Shown: positions 27,557-34,368 of the stretch, piece after piece
Layout: every line of letters begins with the position of its first letter
Numbering within the stretch: position 1 is the stretch's first letter
Assembly: GCA_036490715.1 (NCBI GenBank)
Contig: DASXDL010000001.1
Location: 4,213-68,212 of the forward strand
DNA from: FEN-1191 sp036490715
GTDB lineage: Bacteria; Pseudomonadota; Gammaproteobacteria; Steroidobacterales; Steroidobacteraceae
Length of the DNA: 64,000 nt
Reading direction: 5' to 3'
Translations under genes and position numbers: made by a program
The notes under the pieces: model-generated
What the model was told of the DNA's origin: nothing
What the model saw: only the letters and a program-made list of their open reading frames with translations
The model's database searches: none

Positions 27557-28243
27557 ATGAGCCGACACTGGATTGCGCCGTCGATTCTATCGGCGGATTT
27601 CTCGCGTCTGGGCGAGGAGGTCGACGCGGTCGTGGCCGCGGGCGCCGACCTGATCCATTTCGACGTGATGGACAATCACTACGTGCCGAACCTGACCGTG
27701 GGGCCGGTGGTGTGCGAAGCGCTGTATCGGCGCGGGGTCGCGGTGCCGATCGATGTGCACCTGATGGTGCGGCCAGTGGATCGCATCGTGCCGGACTTTG
27801 CTGCAGCCGGAGCGAGTTACATCAGCTTCCATCCCGAGGCCACCGAGCACGTGGATCGAACCATTAATCTGATCCGTGAGCACGGTTGCAAGCCCGGACT
27901 GGTGTTCAATCCGGCCACGCCGCTCGACTGGCTTGATTACACCCTGGACAAGCTCGATCTGGTGCTGCTGATGTCGGTCAATCCGGGATTCGGCGGACAG
28001 CAGTTCATCGACGAGGTGCTGCCCAAGATCGTCGAGGTACGGCGGCGGGTGCAGGCGCTGGGCCGTCCCATTCGCGTGCAGATCGACGGCGGCATCAAGG
28101 TGGAGAACATCGCTAACGCGGCCCAGGCCGGAGCCGATACGTTCGTGGCCGGATCGGCGATCTTTGGCAGCAAGGACTACCGCTCGACCATCGCGGCGAT
28201 GCGCGCCGCGATCGGCCCGGAGCAGCACGCACAGCGTCGCTAG
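27557..28243 (+). CDS. rpe: Ribulose-phosphate 3-epimerase
   Basis: Interconverts ribulose 5-phosphate and xylulose 5-phosphate in the pentose phosphate pathway. The TIM-barrel product (228 residues) has APSILSADFSRLG, HFDVMDNHYVPNLT, DVHLMV, SVNPGFGGQ and QIDGGIKVEN, which include the metal-binding His and Asp residues. Convergent with the CRP-family gene. RpiA, which uses the same substrate, is encoded 2.6 kb away. Confidence 0.97.
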   Translation: MSRHWIAPSILSADFSRLGEEVDAVVAAGADLIHFDVMDNHYVPNLTVGPVVCEALYRRGVAVPIDVHLMVRPVDRIVPDFAAAGASYISFHPEATEHVDRTINLIREHGCKPGLVFNPATPLDWLDYTLDKLDLVLLMSVNPGFGGQQFIDEVLPKIVEVRRRVQALGRPIRVQIDGGIKVENIANAAQAGADTFVAGSAIFGSKDYRSTIAAMRAAIGPEQHAQRR

Positions 28244-28249
28244 CGCCGA

Positions 28250-29002
28250 TCAGGCCTCGTCGTCGTCGTCGTCATCCGCGTCGAAGGCCGCCTTCGGCAC
28301 CGCGGCGACCGGTTTATCCTTCGAGGGTTTGGCCGGAACGATCACCGGACGGGTCTTCATCTTCGGGCGGGCGTTGAATACCACGATGGTCTTGCCGGTG
28401 GCGCGCAGCAGGCCCTGATCCTCCAGCACCTTGAGCACCCGGCCGGCCATTTCGCGCGAACAACCGACCAGTCGCGACAATTCCTGGCGCGAGACCTTGA
28501 TCTGCATGCCTTCCGGATGGGTCATCGCATCGGGCTCATCGCACAGACTGGTGATCGCATGGGCAACGCGGCCGGTGACATCGACGAACGCCAGGTCGCC
28601 CAGCTTGCGGTTGGTGCGATCGAGTCGCGTCGCCAGCTGGGTCGCCAACTCGAAGATCAGCCCAGGGCTCTCGGTAGCCACCTGACGAAAGCGCGGGTAG
28701 GTCATCTCGGCGAGTTCGCAGGCATTGCGGGTGCGCACCCAGGCGCTGCGGGTCGGCTGCTCGTAGAACAGACCCATTTCGCCGAAGAACTGGCCCTTGT
28801 TCAGGTAAGCCAGCACCATCTCGTTGCCTTCCTCATCCTCGATCATCACTTCGACCGAGCCGCTGATGATGTAGTAGAGGACATCGGGCAGGTCGCCGGC
28901 GTGTATCAGCACGGTCTTTGAGGGCACGGTGCGGATGCGACAATAGCTCAGGAACCGATTGATCGCGGGAATGTCGCTCAGTGGTCTGACATTCTCTTCC
29001 AT
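28250..29002 (-). CDS. CRP/FNR-family regulator (Clp/Vfr type) with acidic C-terminal tail
   Basis: Global-regulator type transcription factor. The ~250-residue product has a cyclic-nucleotide-binding barrel (YYIISGSVEVMIEDEEG, GQFFGEMGLFYEQPTRSAW, shown in part) and a CRP helix-turn-helix VSRQELSRLVGCSREMAGRV. This resembles Xanthomonas Clp, which senses c-di-GMP, more than E. coli CRP. Beyond the DNA-binding domain there is an extra ~38-residue Lys/Pro/Ala tail ending in a run of Asp (FDADDDDDDEA). The start is ATG 29002 (AGGAAGG upstream); ATG 29023 is possible. Confidence 0.92.
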   Translation of the reverse strand: MEENVRPLSDIPAINRFLSYCRIRTVPSKTVLIHAGDLPDVLYYIISGSVEVMIEDEEGNEMVLAYLNKGQFFGEMGLFYEQPTRSAWVRTRNACELAEMTYPRFRQVATESPGLIFELATQLATRLDRTNRKLGDLAFVDVTGRVAHAITSLCDEPDAMTHPEGMQIKVSRQELSRLVGCSREMAGRVLKVLEDQGLLRATGKTIVVFNARPKMKTRPVIVPAKPSKDKPVAAVPKAAFDADDDDDDEA

Positions 29003-29103
29003 GTTTTTGTGGCCTTCCTGCATTGATAGTGCGGTAGTTGCTGCGGGCTTTTTATTACCAAACCTTGCCGGCTGCAAGCGTCGTGCGGACTTAAGCGCCG
29101 TGC

Positions 29104-29733
29104 CTAGACCCAGTACGCGGCTCCGGTCATCAGCCGCGCAGCCAGGCGCATCACGGTCGGTATCGGGCCCGGCAGCTCGGCGGCTCCGGCTGCGCGCGCC
29201 GCCTGCGCATGGGCCGCCTCCTCGAATTTCATCAGTTCGACGATGCCGCGGCTGCGCTGATCATTGGCGGGCAGGCTATCCATGTGGCCGGCCAGATGGC
29301 CTTCCACCTGGCGCTCGGTTTCGGTGACAAAGCCGAGGCTGACCTCGTCGCCGAATACGGCCGCGGCCGCCCCCATCGCGAACGCGCCCAGATACCAGAT
29401 CGGGTTAAGGCGGCTGGGGCGAGCATCGAGCTCGCGCAGCCGCGCCTCGCACCAAGCCAGGTGGTCACCCTCTTCGCGCGCTGCCCGCTGCATGAACTCA
29501 CGTGTTGAGCTGGAGCGCGACAGAGCGGCCTGTCCGCCATAGAGGCCCTGCGCCATGATTTCCCCGGCATGATTGATGCGCATCAGGCCCGCCGCGTGAC
29601 GTTTCTCGGCCTCGGTCAGCGGCGTGTCCGGGGGCAGCGGCGGGTTGCGGCTGGAATGAGCCGGTGCGAATAGGGTCCGCAGCGCGTCGTCTGCGACCTT
29701 CAGCACGGAATCGAGCGCATCCACCGCCAGCAT
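29104..29733 (-). CDS. coq7: Coq7-type demethoxyubiquinone hydroxylase
   Basis: Ferritin-like di-iron monooxygenase for the C6 hydroxylation in ubiquinone synthesis, the role UbiF has in E. coli. Iron ligands appear as MRINHAGEIMAQ, EEGDHLAW and KFEEAAHAQ. The start is chosen as ATG 29733 (MLAVDALD; 209 residues) because a perfect TATAAT lies six bases upstream; ATG 29751 would place that TATAAT inside codons that are rare here. UbiH-type genes for the same pathway lie at 35.7-38.1 kb. Confidence 0.93.
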   Translation of the reverse strand: MLAVDALDSVLKVADDALRTLFAPAHSSRNPPLPPDTPLTEAEKRHAAGLMRINHAGEIMAQGLYGGQAALSRSSSTREFMQRAAREEGDHLAWCEARLRELDARPSRLNPIWYLGAFAMGAAAAVFGDEVSLGFVTETERQVEGHLAGHMDSLPANDQRSRGIVELMKFEEAAHAQAARAAGAAELPGPIPTVMRLAARLMTGAAYWV

Positions 29734-29739
29734 CACTTC

Positions 29740-29745
29740 ATTATA
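29740..29745 (-). promoter_or_regulatory. Consensus TATAAT -10 placed for a leaderless coq7 transcript
   Basis: TATAAT (29745-29740), six bases (GAAGTG), then ATG 29733. A consensus -10 is rare by chance in such GC-rich sequence. No -35 or extended -10 TG was recognised. Confidence 0.55.
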
Positions 29746-29803
29746 TGTCATGCGCCCAAAGGCTCATGTTAGGGGGGTGCTGTGCCGCTGTAAGCCCCGA
29801 ATT

Positions 29804-29832
29804 TTGCAAAGCCGGGGGTCCTTGAGTAGACT
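29804..29832 (+). promoter_or_regulatory. Promoter of the rplM-rpsI operon
   Basis: TTGCAA (29804-29809), a 17-base spacer, and TAGACT (29827-29832). This predicts a transcript start near 29839 and a leader of about 54 bases before rplM. Confidence 0.65.
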
Positions 29833-29863
29833 TCCGCGCCTTTTTCAATTCCATCCTCGGGAC

Positions 29864-29881
29864 GGGCCGCCCAGGCGGCCC
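29864..29881 (+). promoter_or_regulatory. Leader stem-loop upstream of rplM
   Basis: Perfect 7-bp stem GGGCCGC / GCGGCCC with a CCAG loop (29864-29881), ending 11 bases before the rplM ATG. L13 leaders are known autoregulatory sites in some bacteria; that role is an inference here from position. Confidence 0.45.
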
Positions 29882-29892
29882 GACGTGACACG

Positions 29893-30321
29893 ATGAAGAC
29901 CGAATTCGTCAAGCCGGCGGCTGTGCGCGGCGACTGGTATGTTATTGATGCCAATGGGAAAACTCTGGGGCGCCTGGCGTCGCAGATCGCCTTGCGGCTG
30001 AAGGGAAAGCACAAGGCCGACTACAGCCCGCATGTCGACATGGGTGATCACATCGTGGTGCTCAACGCCGAGATGATCGCGGTCACCGGCAACAAGCTGG
30101 AGGACAAGCTGTATCACCACCACACCGGCTATCTAGGCAACCTCAAGACGATCGCGCTGGGCAAGCTGCTCAAAGAGCACCCCGAGCGCGCGCTCGAATT
30201 TGCGATCAAGGGCATGCTGCCGAAGACGACGCTTGGGCGTCGCATGTTCCGCAAGCTGCATGTGTTCGCCGGCGCTAAGCATCCGCACAGCGCTCAGCAG
30301 CCCAAACCGCTGACAATCTGA
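29893..30321 (+). CDS. rplM: 50S ribosomal protein L13
   Basis: Early-assembling 50S protein. 142 residues, identical in length to E. coli L13, with WYVIDANGKTLGRLASQIA, YSPHVDMGD, YHHHTGYLGNLK and AVxGMLPK-like IKGMLPKTTLGRRM. It is first in the rplM-rpsI operon, with a strong predicted promoter and a short structured leader. Confidence 0.98.
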   Translation: MKTEFVKPAAVRGDWYVIDANGKTLGRLASQIALRLKGKHKADYSPHVDMGDHIVVLNAEMIAVTGNKLEDKLYHHHTGYLGNLKTIALGKLLKEHPERALEFAIKGMLPKTTLGRRMFRKLHVFAGAKHPHSAQQPKPLTI

Positions 30322-30333
30322 CGGGAATTAACC

Positions 30334-30726
30334 ATGGCAGTCAGTCCGAATTATGGTACCGGCCGGCGCAAGAGCGCCGCCGCACGCGTCTACATGCAGC
30401 CGGGCACCGGCCGCATCACCATCAATGACCGGCCGCTGGATGAATTCTTCGGTCGTGAAACCGGCCGCATGATCGTGCGTCAGCCGCTTGAGGTCGTGCA
30501 GCTGACCTCGAAGTTTGACATCAAGGTGCAGGTGCGGGGCGGCGGCATCACCGGCCAGGCCGGCGCGATCCGCCACGGTATTGCGCGGGCGCTGATTCGC
30601 TATGATGAGTCGCTGCGCAAGCCGCTGCGTCAGGCCGGCTTCGTGACGCGCGATGCGCGCGAGGTCGAGCGCAAGAAGGTTGGTCGCCGCAAGGCCCGCC
30701 GCGGGACGCAATACTCGAAGCGCTGA
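30334..30726 (+). CDS. rpsI: 30S ribosomal protein S9
   Basis: S9 contacts the P-site tRNA through its C-terminal tail. The 130-residue product starts with YGTGRRKSAAARVYMQPGTG and ends in the conserved QYSKR. It lies 12 bases after rplM, and a tRNA gene begins six bases after its stop. Confidence 0.98.
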   Translation: MAVSPNYGTGRRKSAAARVYMQPGTGRITINDRPLDEFFGRETGRMIVRQPLEVVQLTSKFDIKVQVRGGGITGQAGAIRHGIARALIRYDESLRKPLRQAGFVTRDAREVERKKVGRRKARRGTQYSKR

Positions 30727-30732
30727 TCCCGC

Positions 30733-30806
30733 TGGGGGATCGTCTAGTGGTAGGACTACGGACTCTGACTCCGTCAACCTAGGTTCGAATCCTAGTCCCC
30801 CAGCCA
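30733..30806 (+). tRNA. tRNA-Gln (anticodon CTG)
   Basis: A full cloverleaf of 74 bases: acceptor TGGGGGA pairs with TCCCCCA, D-arm GTC/GAC with loop TAGTGGTAG, anticodon stem ACGGA/TCCGT, loop CTCTGAC with anticodon CTG at 30765-30767, T-arm CTAGG-TTCGAAT-CCTAG, discriminator G and encoded CCA. It closely resembles E. coli tRNA-Gln. Six bases separate it from the rpsI stop, with no visible promoter or terminator between, so it is probably cut from the ribosomal-protein transcript. Confidence 0.97.
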
Positions 30807-30837
30807 CTCACCGTGCGCCGTCCGAAGCGCAGCGCAT

Positions 30838-31515
30838 TCAGATGAATTCCACGCCGCTGTCGCCGCCGACGATAAGCAGATCGGCCGGTCTGGCCGCGAA
30901 CAGCCCTACCGTCACCACGCCGGTGATCTGATTGATGCGCGCCTCGAGCGCGGCAGGGTCGGCGATGGTCAGTCCATGGACGTCGAGGATGTGATTGCCG
31001 TTGTCGGTCGTCAGACCCTCACGCCACACCGGTCGGCCACCGAGAGCCTGCAGGCAGCGGCCGACGTGGCTGCGCGCCATCGGTATCACCTCGACCGGCA
31101 GCGGGAAACGACCCAGCGTATCGACCAGCTTGCTGTCATCGACGATGCAGACGAAGCGCGTGGCGACCGCGGCGATGATCTTCTCGCGCGTCAGCGCCGC
31201 GCCGCCACCCTTGATCAGAGCCCGGCTGCGGGTGGCCTCGTCGGCGCCGTCGATATACAGCGGCAGCTCCTGCAGTTCGTTCAGATCGAGGATTTCGATG
31301 CCGAGCGTGCGCAGCCTGGCGCTGGAGGCCTGCGAGCTCGAGACGGCGCCGCGGAGCCGTGAATTCCAGCCTTCGGAGCCGAGCAGATCGAGCAGCACCT
31401 CGACCGTGGAGCCGGTGCCGACGCCGAGCACCATGTCTTCGCGCAGCATCCGCAGCGAGGCGCGTGCTGCGTGTCGCTTCTTCAGCTGACGCGGATCGGC
31501 AGGTGCGGGCGACAT
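30838..31515 (-). CDS. rpiA: Ribose-5-phosphate isomerase A
   Basis: Interconverts ribose 5-phosphate and ribulose 5-phosphate. The 225-residue product has VLGVGTGSTVEVLL, IDGADEATRSRALIKGGGAALTREKI (active-site Asp and Glu, shown in part), VDDSKLVDTLG and VVTVGLFAARPADLL. The start is ATG 31515; a TAATTT hexamer nine bases upstream (31530-31525) could be its own -10, giving a leader of only a few bases. Confidence 0.96.
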   Translation of the reverse strand: MSPAPADPRQLKKRHAARASLRMLREDMVLGVGTGSTVEVLLDLLGSEGWNSRLRGAVSSSQASSARLRTLGIEILDLNELQELPLYIDGADEATRSRALIKGGGAALTREKIIAAVATRFVCIVDDSKLVDTLGRFPLPVEVIPMARSHVGRCLQALGGRPVWREGLTTDNGNHILDVHGLTIADPAALEARINQITGVVTVGLFAARPADLLIVGGDSGVEFI

Positions 31516-31549
31516 GGGTAGCTCAAATTAGCTGACCTCAGATGCGACA

Positions 31550-31569
31550 GTGCCCGCTTGCGCGGGCAC
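31550..31569. repeat. Stem-loop upstream of rpiA
   Basis: Perfect 8-bp inverted repeat GTGCCCGC-TTGC-GCGGGCAC. Read on the reverse strand the loop is GCAA, a GNRA tetraloop. It lies between the micropeptide gene and rpiA; no T-tract follows on the reverse strand. Confidence 0.55.
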
Positions 31570-31585
31570 CGTTTGAAGCTTGAGG

Positions 31586-31620
31586 TACGGCGAGCGAGGA
31601 GGTATTCCAAGCTCGCCGTA
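31586..31620. repeat. Ten-base inverted repeat after the micropeptide gene
   Basis: TACGGCGAGC and GCTCGCCGTA, a perfect 10-bp stem around a 15-base loop, start 11 bases after the micropeptide stop on the reverse strand. It could end or protect that transcript. Confidence 0.6.
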
Positions 31621-31630
31621 TACGAAGGCC

Positions 31631-31681
31631 TTACTTCTTTTTCGAAGCTTTCTTCTTTGCCTTCTTCTTTGCTTTCGCCAT
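31631..31681 (-). CDS. Lys/Ala-only micropeptide (16 residues)
   Basis: A short reading frame translating to MAKAKKKAKKKASKKK: ten Lys, four Ala, one Ser and the start Met. It has an ATG, a GGAG eight bases upstream, a good promoter (31717-31744) and two strong hairpins downstream before rpiA. The composition resembles the Ala/Lys-rich tails of bacterial histone-H1-like proteins, which suggests nucleic-acid binding, but a leader-peptide role for rpiA is equally possible. The regulated spacing supports a real gene; product function is not established. Confidence 0.6.
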   Translation of the reverse strand: MAKAKKKAKKKASKKK

Positions 31682-31716
31682 GACTAAGTCTCCATGTCAG
31701 GTTAGTCCGGGGCCCG

Positions 31717-31744
31717 AGTATATACACGCGTTGCAAAATTACAA
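31717..31744 (-). promoter_or_regulatory. Promoter of the Lys/Ala micropeptide gene
   Basis: On the reverse strand TTGTAA (31744-31739), 16 bases, TATACT (31722-31717). The predicted transcript start near 31710 gives a leader of about 30 bases that contains the GGAG before ATG 31681. Confidence 0.55.
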
Positions 31745-31797
31745 GCAAGCGAGTAGGAGCGCGCGACAGCGTGATGCGTCTCACATCTCGGCGCGCA

Positions 31798-32262
31798 TCA
31801 CTCAAGTGCAAGGATGAAGCGCCAGTGAGCCGGCTCGATCGGCGTCACCGACAGCCTGTTGCCAGCGCGCAGGATCATCATCGACGCCAGTGCATCACGC
31901 GCGTGCGCCTGCAGCTCGGATAGCGCGATCACACGCTTCAGGCGGCGTTTCAGCTGCACATCGAACGTAAACCAACGTGGCATTTGCGCGTTACTGCCGG
32001 GATCGAAGTGCGGGTCGCGCCGATTAAAGGCAGTCGGGTCCGGATAGGCGGCGCGCACGACCCGGAGGATCGCGACGATGCCGGGAACCTCACAGCTTGA
32101 GTGGTACAGAAAGGCATCGTCGCCCTTCTTGATCTGATCTCGGATGTAGTTTCGCGCCTGGTAGTTGCGCACGCCGTCCCAGCGGGTGGTTCGGCGCGGG
32201 GCCGCCTGCAGATCGTCGACACCGAAGGTGCTCGGCTCGGTCTTCAGCAACCAATGCTGCAT
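31798..32262 (-). CDS. EVE domain protein (PUA-like fold)
   Basis: EVE proteins share the PUA/YTH-like fold and are thought to bind modified bases in RNA or DNA. The 154-residue product has HWLLKTEPSTFGVDDL, TRWDGVRNYQARNYIR and DDAFLYHSSCEVPGIV, the standard EVE landmarks. The start is ATG 32262; GTG 32268 is possible. It follows fau by about 9 bases on the same strand, so it probably belongs to the zapA-6S-fau transcription unit. Confidence 0.92.
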   Translation of the reverse strand: MQHWLLKTEPSTFGVDDLQAAPRRTTRWDGVRNYQARNYIRDQIKKGDDAFLYHSSCEVPGIVAILRVVRAAYPDPTAFNRRDPHFDPGSNAQMPRWFTFDVQLKRRLKRVIALSELQAHARDALASMMILRAGNRLSVTPIEPAHWRFILALE

Positions 32263-32270
32263 CGCCACTG

Positions 32271-32879
32271 CTAGGCGCTCGCGCCATTAAACATGCGCAC
32301 GCCGTCTTCGGTGACCACCGCATCCAGCGGAACGTCGTGCGGCTCGCGTGTGATCAGCGCGACCCGCTGGCATCGAAACGCGATGCCGACCAGCAGCGGT
32401 CGGTGCCAGCTCTGCCGGTGCCGGCGGTAGGAAAACAGGCGATCGTAGTAGCCGCCGCCGGTACCCAGCCGGGTACCGTGGTCATCGAATCCGAGGATCG
32501 GCAGCAGTACCACCGCCAGTGAGCGCGCCGGCACGCTGTCGCGCGGCTCGGGCTCCGGAATGCCGAGGCGATTGGCGGTCGGCAGTGAGCCAATATCGCG
32601 TGCGAACACCATGTGCCGGCGGCGGTAATCGACAATGCAGGGCAGGTACACCGGGCATTGCCGCCGTCGCGCCAGCGCGCGCAGCGCCGCGGTATCGACT
32701 TCAACGCCGATCGATGCATACATGCCGACCGGTCGTCCGGCGCGCAGCCAGCGCGTGGCGCCGACGTGCTCGGTGATGGCCCGGGAAGCGGTCGCGCGTT
32801 GTTGCGGGGAGAGGGCGGAGCGGCGATCTCGCAGCTCACGCCGCAGACCGCTACGCTGCGGAGGATTCAGGGGCGCCAC
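32271..32879 (-). CDS. fau: 5-formyltetrahydrofolate cyclo-ligase
   Basis: YgfA/Fau turns 5-formyl-THF into 5,10-methenyl-THF, with a role in persistence in E. coli. The product has the family C-terminal motif LPILGFDDHGTRLGTGGGYYDR and a basic N-terminus GLRRELRDRRSALSPQQR. The start is set at GTG 32879 (202 residues); the frame is open upstream to 32933, but that part overlaps the probable 6S RNA and is not conserved. The zapA-6S-fau order is typical of gammaproteobacteria. Confidence 0.92.
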   Translation of the reverse strand: MAPLNPPQRSGLRRELRDRRSALSPQQRATASRAITEHVGATRWLRAGRPVGMYASIGVEVDTAALRALARRRQCPVYLPCIVDYRRRHMVFARDIGSLPTANRLGIPEPEPRDSVPARSLAVVLLPILGFDDHGTRLGTGGGYYDRLFSYRRHRQSWHRPLLVGIAFRCQRVALITREPHDVPLDAVVTEDGVRMFNGASA

Positions 32880-33066
32880 CCGCAGATGCCGGTACGGACC
32901 GTTGCTCTCGACCGGAGCAACAAGTGGGATCACCTGCGACAGGTAAGGCTTTCTGCTGCATGGCAGACCTGCACAGTGCTGTCAGCAAGGCTATCGATCC
33001 CTTGGGTGTTTCAATTAGGGTCGAGAGGTAACCCAGCCCGATTGTCGAACACCGCAGGCGACGCTT
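32873..33066 (-). ncRNA. ssrS: 6S RNA (approximate ends)
   Basis: 6S RNA sequesters the sigma-70 holoenzyme by mimicking an open promoter. It is called from position (between zapA and fau, its usual site) plus sequence: on the reverse strand GAAAGCCTTACC, then CCCACTTG, a hairpin GTTGCTC-CGGTCGA-GAGCAAC, and GGCATCTGCGGGTGGCG, in the same order as the E. coli 3' half (GAAGCCTTA, CACCTTG, hairpin, GGCATCTCGG). Bases near 33060 (CGCC, TGCGG) can pair with GGCG and CTGCG at the 3' end as the closing stem. TACAGT at 33078-33073 is a plausible -10. Ends are good to about ten bases. Confidence 0.82.
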
Positions 33067-33128
33067 GCGGCCACTGTACACCAATCTTCCGGCGACTGTC
33101 CCTGGATCGGGCGAGTCCGCAGAGCGGG

Positions 33129-33452
33129 TCACAGTTCGAGCTGTTGTCCCTTTTCAAGCGCCGATTCGACCCGTTCGCGCAGGCTCCGGATGCGAAACCC
33201 GACCTCATGGTCGGCGCTGGTATCGCGCGCGCGCAGCTTGAGCACTTCGTGTGCCAGATTCAGCGCCGCCATGACCGCGATTCGGTCCAGGCCCGAGATT
33301 TTGCCGGCGTCGCGGATCTCGCGCATGTTGCGATTGAGCAGTTCGGCGCTATCGAGCAGATCAGTGCGCTCGTCCGGGCCACAGGCGACGATGTATTCCT
33401 TCTCCAGGATGCGCACACTCAAGGGGCGTACCGCGTCGCGCGATTCGGTCAC
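33129..33452 (-). CDS. zapA: Cell division protein ZapA
   Basis: ZapA bundles FtsZ filaments at the division ring. The 107-residue product has the N-terminal VRILEKEYIVACGPDE head and a C-terminal coiled coil (NLAHEVLKL through ALEKGQQLEL). The start is GTG 33452, forming a GTGA overlap with the upstream coiled-coil gene. 6S RNA begins about 60 bases downstream. Confidence 0.95.
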   Translation of the reverse strand: MTESRDAVRPLSVRILEKEYIVACGPDERTDLLDSAELLNRNMREIRDAGKISGLDRIAVMAALNLAHEVLKLRARDTSADHEVGFRIRSLRERVESALEKGQQLEL

Positions 33453-33682
33453 GCGTTGTGTTCCATCGCCTTGAGCCGCCCGATCATCGCTTCGACGCGG
33501 GTACGGACCTGCTCGTTGCGATTCAGCAGCGACGTCTTTTCGGCCGCGATCAGCTCCTGGCGCTGCCGCAGCGCCCGGTTCTCTTCTTTGATCTGATGCA
33601 CGGTGGCGAGCAGTTCGTCGACGCGCTTTTCGAGGCGTTTGAGCTCAACGTCAACCGCCGCATTATTCTTTGTTTCAGCCAT
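33449..33682 (-). CDS. Small coiled-coil protein, ZapA partner (TIGR02449 family)
   Basis: 77 residues, almost entirely a heptad-type coiled coil (DVELKRLEKRVDELLATVHQ and RLKAMEHNA at its ends). Proteins of this type sit next to zapA in many gammaproteobacteria and resemble ZapB in form; a division-ring role is likely but inferred. ATG 33682 has no Shine-Dalgarno and lies six bases after a TATAGT. It overlaps zapA by GTGA. Confidence 0.88.
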   Translation of the reverse strand: MAETKNNAAVDVELKRLEKRVDELLATVHQIKEENRALRQRQELIAAEKTSLLNRNEQVRTRVEAMIGRLKAMEHNA

Positions 33683-33688
33683 GCCAAA

Positions 33689-33718
33689 ACTATAGTTCCG
33701 CGCCGCTACGGCGGTCAA
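33689..33718 (-). promoter_or_regulatory. Promoter of the coiled-coil-zapA-6S-fau unit (leaderless), with a palindromic -10 shared with ygfB
   Basis: On the reverse strand TTGACC (33718-33713), 18 bases, TATAGT (33694-33689), then six bases and ATG 33682. The -10 is part of the palindrome ACTATAGT (33689-33696), so the forward strand also offers TATAGT (33691-33696) for ygfB. Both directions could therefore compete for one site. Confidence 0.6.
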
Positions 33719-34344
33719 TGAAAATGGCTGCCGATACTCCAAGGTTGCGGCCGATACGACCGCTGCAATACCATTTTGTGGTGCCAACTCCACATGACTA
33801 CTGGGAAATCCAGCGAACGCTGGTTGCATCGCACGCGCTGGCCGACCCGTCCGAGGCACATGGCACACTCGCAGGGGCATTATGTGCGCTGGTGCCGTAT
33901 CGCTTCGAGGATTGGCTGGCCGAGATCCTGCCCGACGGCAGCAGCGGCAAAGGTATGCCGGATGCAGCGCTGCAGACTCTATATGAAGGCACGGTCGCCG
34001 CATTGGCCGGACATGGCATGGATTTTGACCTGCTGATTCCCGGTGATGATCGCCCCATTGAGGAGCGTACCCAGGCGCTGACCTCGTGGTGCACCGGCTT
34101 CCTGTACGGACTTGGCACCAGCGGCGCCGCCGACCCGCAGCGGCTGCCGGGCGAACTCGGGGAGATCGTTCGCGACCTCACCGAAATTACCCGCGCTGGC
34201 GTGGACGCGACCGATGGCGAAGAGGCCAACGAGTCGGCCTTGGCGGAACTGACCGAGTTCGTCCGCGTCGGCGTGCAGCTGGTGTTCGACGAACTGGAGC
34301 CGCTGCGGGCCCGCTATATTCCGCCGGGACACGCACTGCACTGA
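33718..34344 (+). CDS. ygfB: YgfB/YecA (UPF0149) family protein
   Basis: UPF0149 protein; in Pseudomonas and E. coli its homologue precedes pepP, and in Pseudomonas YgfB affects beta-lactam resistance regulation. The 208-residue product has the all-helical family segments AHGTLAGALCAL, LTSWCTGFLYGLG and ESALAELTEFVRVGVQLVFDEL, shown in part. The start is ATG 33718 or 33724, neither with a clear Shine-Dalgarno. The N-terminal ~35 residues look non-conserved. Confidence 0.9.
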   Translation: MKMAADTPRLRPIRPLQYHFVVPTPHDYWEIQRTLVASHALADPSEAHGTLAGALCALVPYRFEDWLAEILPDGSSGKGMPDAALQTLYEGTVAALAGHGMDFDLLIPGDDRPIEERTQALTSWCTGFLYGLGTSGAADPQRLPGELGEIVRDLTEITRAGVDATDGEEANESALAELTEFVRVGVQLVFDELEPLRARYIPPGHALH

Positions 34345-34368
34345 CACCGTCGAGAAGTTGAGGCAATC

